NCBI RefSeq assembly: GCF_037975245.1 | Contig: NC_092571.1 | Coordinates: 25,994,564 to 26,058,563 of the forward strand | Reading direction: 5' to 3' | DNA: 64,000 nucleotides | From: Apostichopus japonicus | Taxonomy: Eukaryota; Echinodermata; Holothuroidea; Aspidochirotida; Stichopodidae | In this document: piece after piece, positions 58,390 to 64,000 of the stretch | Layout of the letters: each line of letters starts with the position of its first letter | How positions within the stretch are numbered: the first letter of the stretch is position 1 | The notes under the pieces: generated by a model | Databases searched by the model: none | Seen by the model: only the letters and a program-made list of their open reading frames with translations | What the model was told of the DNA's origin: nothing | Program-made: the position numbers and the translations under genes

Positions 58390-58833
58390 TTTATACTGGG
58401 AAAAACATGAAACATTCGTGACTACTAACTGGCAAGTAAGGCTGGCTGTTGATAGGGGTGTGTATTGTTACTGCATATGTGCGTCTATCGCTAGCTACTG
58501 GCACATGTGTTTGAAAGTTGCTAAGTATTCTGATCGAGTCAGCGATTGTTTATATATTTACAATCGTTGGGGGCATTTGCGTGCATTTGTACTGAAGTAC
58601 CATCATTTTATTGGTTTACAGTGAATAAGTAAGTCTTTGGGTTCAGAAATCCTACCCGTATTTTATATATAGAAGAGAAAATAGGACACATTTGGGTAAT
58701 AAAGGAAATATAACTTTTATCTTTTTCTCCAAGTAAAAGCTGAAATATGAAAGACGTCCGAGTGAATTCTACTATTATACGTTGAAATGTGCATGGTCTA
58801 TTAGCCAAGGCCTGGTATTTGCATTGTATAAGT

Positions 58834-59218
58834 GCATGAGAAATATTACATTTGAAATATGTTGCTTATTTTATCTTTGACTTGCATGTAACGTTTCTTA
58901 TTTGTAAAAGTATGTAAATATACATCTATTCAGAAATGCTGGATACATAGCCATTTACATGGAATAATTTAACACAACAGTGTTACCTTGTTAATACATA
59001 GTAAAATGAGCAGACACAAATATATTATCTCTATTCTGGTGGATTAGATGTCTCAAAAGAGTTTGCTGTTACAGATACTAACAAATAAAGCAATTTAGCT
59101 ATAACATTCACTTAATTTTGAATGAACCAGCACTTAATAACATCAGGGTGTTCAAAAAATAGGTATTGATTCCATCATATCAAATGTATTGAAATAGTAC
59201 TTTATCCAGATGTCTAAC

Positions 59219-59223
<5 letters not shown>
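58834..59223. other. Non-coding interval after the segmental duplication
   Basis: AT-rich; no gene or repeat family recognised before the (TA)n tract at 59224-59250. Confidence 0.35.
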
Positions 59224-59249
<26 letters not shown>

Positions 59250-59251
59250 AA

Positions 59252-59965
59252 TGAAAATCGAAATGAGTTGGAAATCAAGAACAGTGGAAAACACATCCAG
59301 CCTCCACCGGGATTCGAACCCGGGCCTCCCGCTTTGTAAGCGGACACCCTAACCACTATAGGCTATGGACGCTGATTGTATGTCCAGAGGTTCGAAACCG
59401 GTAAGGAAGGTCGTAATTCCACTGTAGGCGTTTGTCACCTGAATCGAACAATACTAGTTCTGTTTTTGGTGACATATTTTGCCTAACTCTAGAGATCAAA
59501 CATGTGCTAACCAACTCGAAAATCATTTGTGATTCCTAAAGCCGGATCTCGAGGGAGATACTTTGAACAGACTTTATGTTAATGAAATGGAGGTAAACGA
59601 CCAAGGCAAATGAATATTTATAATTGAAAATCGTAATGAGAAGGAAAATCCAGAACAGTGAAAAAAACTTCCAGCCTCCACCGGGATTCGAATCCGGGCC
59701 TCCCGCTTTGTACGCGGACACCCTAACCGTCTAGGCTATGGACGCTGATTGTATGTCCAGAGGTTCGAAACCGGTAAGTAAGGTCGTAGTTTCACTGTAG
59801 GCGTTTGACACTTGTATCGAACAATACTTTAGTCCTGTTTTGGTGACATATTTTGCCTTACTCTAGAGATTTAACATGATGCTAACCAACTCGAAAATCA
59901 TTTGATATTCCTAAAGCCGGATCTCGAAAGAGATACTTTAAACAGACTTTATGTTAATGAAAAGG
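59252..59965 (-). mobile_element. Tandem dimer of a tRNA-derived SINE-like element (374-bp period)
   Basis: Two direct copies of a unit with a tRNA-like head on the minus strand, with B boxes GGTTCGAATCC and ATTCGAATCC. The first folds as stem CCGC/GCGG with loop TTACAAA, the second with GTACAAA, placing ACA at the anticodon position. Each head is followed by CCATACAATCAGCGTCC-type sequence in reverse. Shared downstream blocks include CTAAAGCCGGATCTCGA and GAACAGACTTTATGTTAATG. A third, shorter copy is at 49030. Confidence 0.75.
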
Positions 59966-60654
59966 AGGAATATATATATATAGAATTTATATAGAATATA
60001 TATCTATAGACATCAGAACGTAACGAATTTTACATGGTTGTTGCTAAATTGACGCCGTTGTAAACAATTCCCCACCCCTCACTTTTTTCACGGATCTTAC
60101 ATCTTACTGTGATCAGTAATGTAAACGCGGCCTAAGTTGTTCCACTTGGTCAATAATGACAATGTGGAGCTTCAAACATCATGTTCAATGGTGCAAACTC
60201 CCCTCTCCCTCCTTGAAAAAAGAAGAAACAAATGAATTGACCGACTATTGTTATCGCACCCGTTAAGCATCCCTCCCCGCCCTGCCATGATCCACAACAA
60301 AGAGATGTACTCTATTTCTTCCTGCTTAAAACGTTTCTTTCTTCTTTTTTCTATCCATGTATCTCGGTGCCAGTTGGTTTTGAGACACGAGAGTTTCAGC
60401 ATGCCAATGGTGAGTTAACCGTGCATTATCCATAAGGTAAAAGTACGGTCAGCTGAAGACAACGGGCAGAGCAGGTTCGAGAATATTTAACAATTGTGGA
60501 TGAAATAAATGGCGAAAAGCGCCCTCACTACGTCGTTAACTTTGAGTATAAAACCTGCCGCAAGATTTTCACAAGAAACACAAACCAACTAAAGGACGGG
60601 CAGAGTGACTTCCACAGACATTTTCGGTAACGATTTTGCTTTGCAGCCCCCTTA
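59966..60654. other. Non-coding interval with a MITE-arm fragment
   Basis: At 60418-60460 CCGTGCATTATCCATAAGG and ACGGTCAGCTGA resemble the piece at 44029-44062. No gene is recognised. Confidence 0.35.
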
Positions 60655-61012
60655 CAGGGGCGTCGGAACCGGTACGGCAGGTCCGGGGAACGCCGGACCA
60701 ATATTCACGGCGCAAAAAAAAAAGGAAAAAAAAGAAGGACTAAGAAAAAAAAATGGCAAAAAATAAAGAACCAAAATGAAACATACTTCAAAAATGTGTT
60801 TCAGAAGATTAATCGGGTACAAAAACAGACAAGGGAGAAGTGTCATTTCCTGCAATCTGGGAGGCATTTTTCAAAATTTTCTCCATTACGATACGCGCCA
60901 ACCATGGTGGCGCGTAGCGAAGTTTGACCTACAAAACGTTCCCCCGATAATTTTGATAGATGGCCACACTCTGATCTGCCGTACCAATCCCAAATAGCTC
61001 CCGACGCCCCTG
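60655..61012. mobile_element. MITE with CAGGGGCGTCGG ends
   Basis: Inverted ends CAGGGGCGTCGGA and TCCCGACGCCCCTG, with TA on both sides (60653-60654, 61013-61014); no 8-bp duplication is seen. The interior block (GTCATTTCCTGCAATCTGGG, ACGCGCCAACCATGGTGG) resembles that of the hAT MITE at 53092-53481, so they are probably related. Confidence 0.8.
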
Positions 61013-61059
61013 TAATATCCGACATTTTGCCTCCTGTATATGTAGCACTGATTGGAGTG

Positions 61060-62450
61060 AAGTTTTTTCTGGCAAATGACACAAACACTGCATTTAATAC
61101 CTTCAATAATAGTTTAGCCAGGCTTATTCAGACTGCATCCCACTGTATAGAGTACGGGAAAGGCTAAAGAATGATCAACCTTGGATTACAAATGGAATCC
61201 TTGTCTCAATTAAACGTAAGAATAAACTGTACAAGACAAGACTGTCACCATATCAAGTTAGCAAAGAGTCCTTCGCCAAATATCGAAATAAGCTCAATCA
61301 CAGTATGTGCATGGCAAAGAGAAAACATTATACATGCATATTAAACAGCTCAAAGCATGACAACAAAAAGACATGGGAAAACATAAACACTATTTTAAAC
61401 AATGGTAAAAGTTGTTCAATTACCCTAACATCTTCATTGTTGATGATGATGATGTCTCTATTAGTGATCCTCAGGAAACTGCAAATGCTTTTAATACTTC
61501 TTCACTAATCTTGGCCCCAATCTGGCCAAAAATATTCCACATTGGAGTCACAGAAAAGTAACAACAGGTAATCAGTTACATTCCATCCTTTTATCTCAGG
61601 TTAGCAGCAATGACGTTGTTAAAGTGGCAATTTGTTGTCTGAAACCAAAAACGTCTGCTGGTTATTATGAAATATGCCCGAACGTGGTTCGTAGTGTTAT
61701 TCATCTCATTGCAAAGCCGCTAACTCATATCTGCAATATATCGTTTGCTGGTGGTACTTTTCCTGATATCTTAAAAATCGCAAAGGTTATACCCTTTTAT
61801 AAAAAAAGGCGCTCACTGTCAGTTTATTAACTACCGCCCAATCTCTGTGCTACCATGCTTTCAAAAATCATAGAAAGAATCATGTTCAACAAGATCTTAC
61901 CCAGCAAAATATGTACCCTAATTTTACCGCGGTAAACTATGGTAAATGTGTGGTAAATAGGGTAAATGTGTGGTAAAAGTATGGTAACACCGTTGTAAAT
62001 TGCGGTAAAAGCGAGGTAACACCATGGTAAAACCATGGTAAATTTGTGATAATTTACTGCGAAAACCGCGTCCATAGGGCCAAAACACCGCGGTAATGTA
62101 CAACAGATTAACCGCGGTTTTACCCAGGTTTTACCGTGGTAAAAGTGTGGTATATGTTAGCGCGGTAAATTTGAGATCACTTTTTTCCTGGGTAGTTTTA
62201 TTAACAAACACCACATTATGTCAAACAGCCAGTATATGGTTTCCGTCCAGGATATTCCACTGAACTCGCGCTAGTCGACGTGATTGATAACTAAGTAAAG
62301 CAGCAGGTGATAATGAAACTTCTCTAGGTGTCTTCCTTGATCTTTCTAAGGCGTTTGATACTATTGACCATTCTATCTTGTTAAATGTTTTGTCACTTAG
62401 TTAACTTATCTGTATATATATTGTTAAGAAACAAATAAATGAATGAATGA
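61060..62450 (+). mobile_element. Decayed LINE, linker and reverse transcriptase N-terminal half
   Basis: Segments in order: linker (SKHDNKKTWENINTILNNG, 61340-61400), RT start (VAICCLKPKTSAGYYE, FAGGTFPDILKIAKVIPF, 61630-61800), LSKIIERIMFNKI (about 61865), then after an insertion QYGFRPGYSTELAL and FLDLSKAFDTIDHS (62230-62375). Coding stops there and an AATAAATGAATGAATGAAT tail follows at once (to 62450), so the rest of the RT has been deleted. Several frameshifts; dead. Confidence 0.85.
61900..62192. mobile_element. 293-bp MITE made of GGTAA-rich short repeats, inserted in the LINE
   Basis: Ends CCCAGCAAAA and TTTTTTCCTGGG, flanked by TA on both sides. Removing it with one TA rejoins the LINE reading. 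The interior is a chain of about 20 variants of GGTAAA or its complement TTTACC at roughly 10-bp spacing, with several ACCGCGGTAA motifs. No coding. Confidence 0.8.
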
Positions 62451-62938
62451 ATGAATAATCATACATCCCTTATCCATGTAATCATAAACTACTTACCTAT
62501 CTTACATAATCATACATTCCTAATCCATGTAATAATGCATATTTACATACCTTCGTCATCATCCTTACCCAACCCATGTATTCATTAGCAGCTTATCTAC
62601 ATAGTAAGTTGAACCATGGAGCTCTGTTTATAGCTCCATGGTTGAACTAGTGAATCACCCAGTGCGTCTATATCCAAGCTTATCTGGCTATTGAGTTAAT
62701 TTGATTCAGGACTAATACGACAGTGCCCTCTGTAAAATGCTGGAGCGCCCCTTTATCTGCTGGAAAGTTTTTACTAATCAAATTCTCAATAAAAATCGAA
62801 CATGTATGTTCGATTTTTATTCATGAATACGTAAACAGTTATTAAAATGGAATACAGAGAGCCAGGATCATTAATTCTGTGTGAAACAGTTTTATGCAAT
62901 CTAATGTTTAGATTAACGTTATGCAATCTAACGTTTAG
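62451..62938. repeat. Copy of the 25.3-25.8 kb sequence with two extra hairpins
   Basis: Blocks shared with 25260-25800: CTTACCTATCTTACATAATC, CAACCCATGTATTCATTAGC, GAACTAGTGAATCACCCAG, GGCTATTGAGTTAATTTGAT. Compared with that copy, a 40-bp hairpin around CCATGGAGCT (62608-62647) has been added. Another near-perfect hairpin (ATCGAACAT/ATGTTCGAT) is at 62788-62821. Confidence 0.7.
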
Positions 62939-63038
62939 AACTATTAACTAATCAGCTAATATCTCAGCCGATACAGTGGCGCGACGGCTTGGCGCACTGT
63001 ACTAGCTGTAGAGCGAGACTCTCTTTTACACTGGTGGA
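62939..63038 (+). repeat. Isolated partial monomer of the 164-bp satellite
   Basis: 100 bp matching the satellite from AACTATTAA through the A-box-like region (TGGCGCGACGG) to CTCTTTTACACTGG, same orientation as the array, about 51 kb away. The B box and the rest are absent because gypsy-type coding sequence begins at the break. Confidence 0.9.
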
Positions 63039-63790
63039 ACTATCTGTTTCATGCGAAGCATTTCACCGTCTAAACAGATCATTACCCTCTCACCTATGTA
63101 CTAGAAAATGCCAAACTGAACGCAACAGGACAACGTTGGGTGTCGGAAGCTGGCAGATTTTAATTTCACCATTCGATATAGACCTGGGAGGATAAATATC
63201 GATGTTGACAGCCTATCCCGTTTGCCATTATCATATGATCCAAAGACAGTGATGGATTACTGCACTGAAGAACTGTCACCAACTGTCCTGACCTGTGTAA
63301 AAAAAACCGTGGAAGCTGTGATCCAAGGGAGACGACTTTGATAGAAACAGTCTGCTCCAGTGTCTGAAGTACTAAAGTTCCCTGAAGATTAGAGAGGCAG
63401 AAGTATATCAAAAAACGAGCTGAGAGTGGCACAGGCAGATGATGAAATCATAACAAGAGTGCTTTTCTACCAACAACGTGGCCACAGACCTTCAACAAAG
63501 ATCAGGCGTGCTGAGACAAAGAATGTGTCCAAACTTCTACTGCAGTGGGATAAACTGAAAATTGATCAACATGCATGGGATCCTAAAAAGGGTGATCAAG
63601 GGAAAAGACGAGCTGGTGCTACCTCTGAGATACCGCCATTTGGTTTACAAGGAGTTGTATGAAGAAATGGGACATGTGGGTGCAGAGAAGGTGTATGACC
63701 TTGCCAATGACAGGTTCTACTGGGTCGGAATGTTCAAGGACATCGAAGGCTATGTCAACAACCAGTGTACTTGTATAATGTTTATATTAA
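63031..63790 (+). mobile_element. Ty3/gypsy fragment: RNase H end and integrase zinc domain
   Basis: Reads YLFHAKHFTV, PLTYVLENAKLNATGQRW and, after a frame change, LADFNFTIRYRPGRIN and DSLSRLP (the end of RNase H), then a linker and integrase H2C2 region (YEEMGHVGAEKVYDL, FYWVGMFKDIEGYV, CTC). Conventional RNase H-integrase order, so a different lineage from the element at 33.5-35.3 kb. Frameshifts and tandem stops near 63340 show it is dead; it ends where another repeat begins. Confidence 0.85.
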
Positions 63791-63811
63791 TTAAGGGTAG
63801 AGGTTATGCAA

Positions 63812-64000
63812 GGGCGGCGGAACCGGGGGGGGGGGGCACGTGCCCCCCCCACTTTTCCTCAGGTTAAAAATGTGCCCTTTTTCTACATAAAAATTGAGGT
63901 GTCTCAAGTTAGCAAGAGGCCAGGGAACCAGAAGGAAAACTCGGGGAAGGGCCGTTTCCAGCCATCTGAGGGATTTGTAAAACCAAAAATTTTCTTGTAC
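63812..64000 (+). mobile_element. Start of a hAT-like MITE, cut by the window end
   Basis: Begins AAGGGCGGCGGAACCGGGG, close to the GGGGCGTCGGAACCGG end of the element at 60655, followed by a poly-G/CACGTG/poly-C hairpin and a GGCCGTTTCCAGCCATCTGA block like those inside the elements at 53092 and 60655. Confidence 0.6.

Larger units (their letters stand above)
50262..58833. repeat. Segmental duplication, copy 2
   Basis: Direct copy of 25808-33515, about 16.7 kb further on. It differs by a nested transposon insertion in intron 3 (52739-53777), loss of about 190 bp near 50748, and many small indels in introns. Coding exons are the best preserved parts. Confidence 0.95.

Overview
The window looks like nuclear DNA from an AT-rich, repeat-dense animal genome. 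It has spliced genes with GT-AG introns, SINEs with Pol III boxes, non-LTR and Ty3/gypsy elements, hAT-like MITEs and long microsatellites, and no sign of prokaryotic operons. A gypsy element whose integrase precedes the reverse transcriptase (a deuterostome-type arrangement) and Ig-like membrane receptors point to a marine invertebrate deuterostome, most likely an echinoderm. The species call is an inference.

Layout. 1-12168 is one uninterrupted satellite of about 74 monomers of 164 bp; each monomer carries a tRNA-like A box, B box and T-run. 12169-25800 is non-coding: a repeat with nuclear-receptor-like direct repeats (14.0-14.9 kb and 19.9-20.2 kb), a 5'-truncated LINE (16.5-18.1 kb), hairpin MITEs, two minisatellites and a GAT microsatellite. 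25808-33515 and 50262-58833 are two direct copies of a segmental duplication. Each copy carries a complete four-exon, 461-codon major-facilitator gene of the monocarboxylate-transporter type on the minus strand; the small first and last exons are easily missed.

Between the two copies lie a decayed Gmr1-like gypsy element (33.5-35.3 kb), a tandem dimer joining a tRNA-like promoter to a hammerhead ribozyme (35.5-36.1 kb), and a small cluster of Ig-like receptor sequences on the minus strand (39.9-47.4 kb). The best of these, at 46.2-47.4 kb, has a signal peptide, Ig-like domains, a membrane segment and a tyrosine-motif tail, but needs two frame changes. After the second transporter copy come tRNA-derived SINE dimers, hAT-like MITEs, a broken LINE, a lone satellite monomer and a gypsy RNase H/integrase fragment (to 63.8 kb).

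The strongest candidates for something undescribed are the tRNA-like/hammerhead dimer at 35.5-36.1 kb and the Pol III-box satellite. The transporter pair is the best-supported host coding content.
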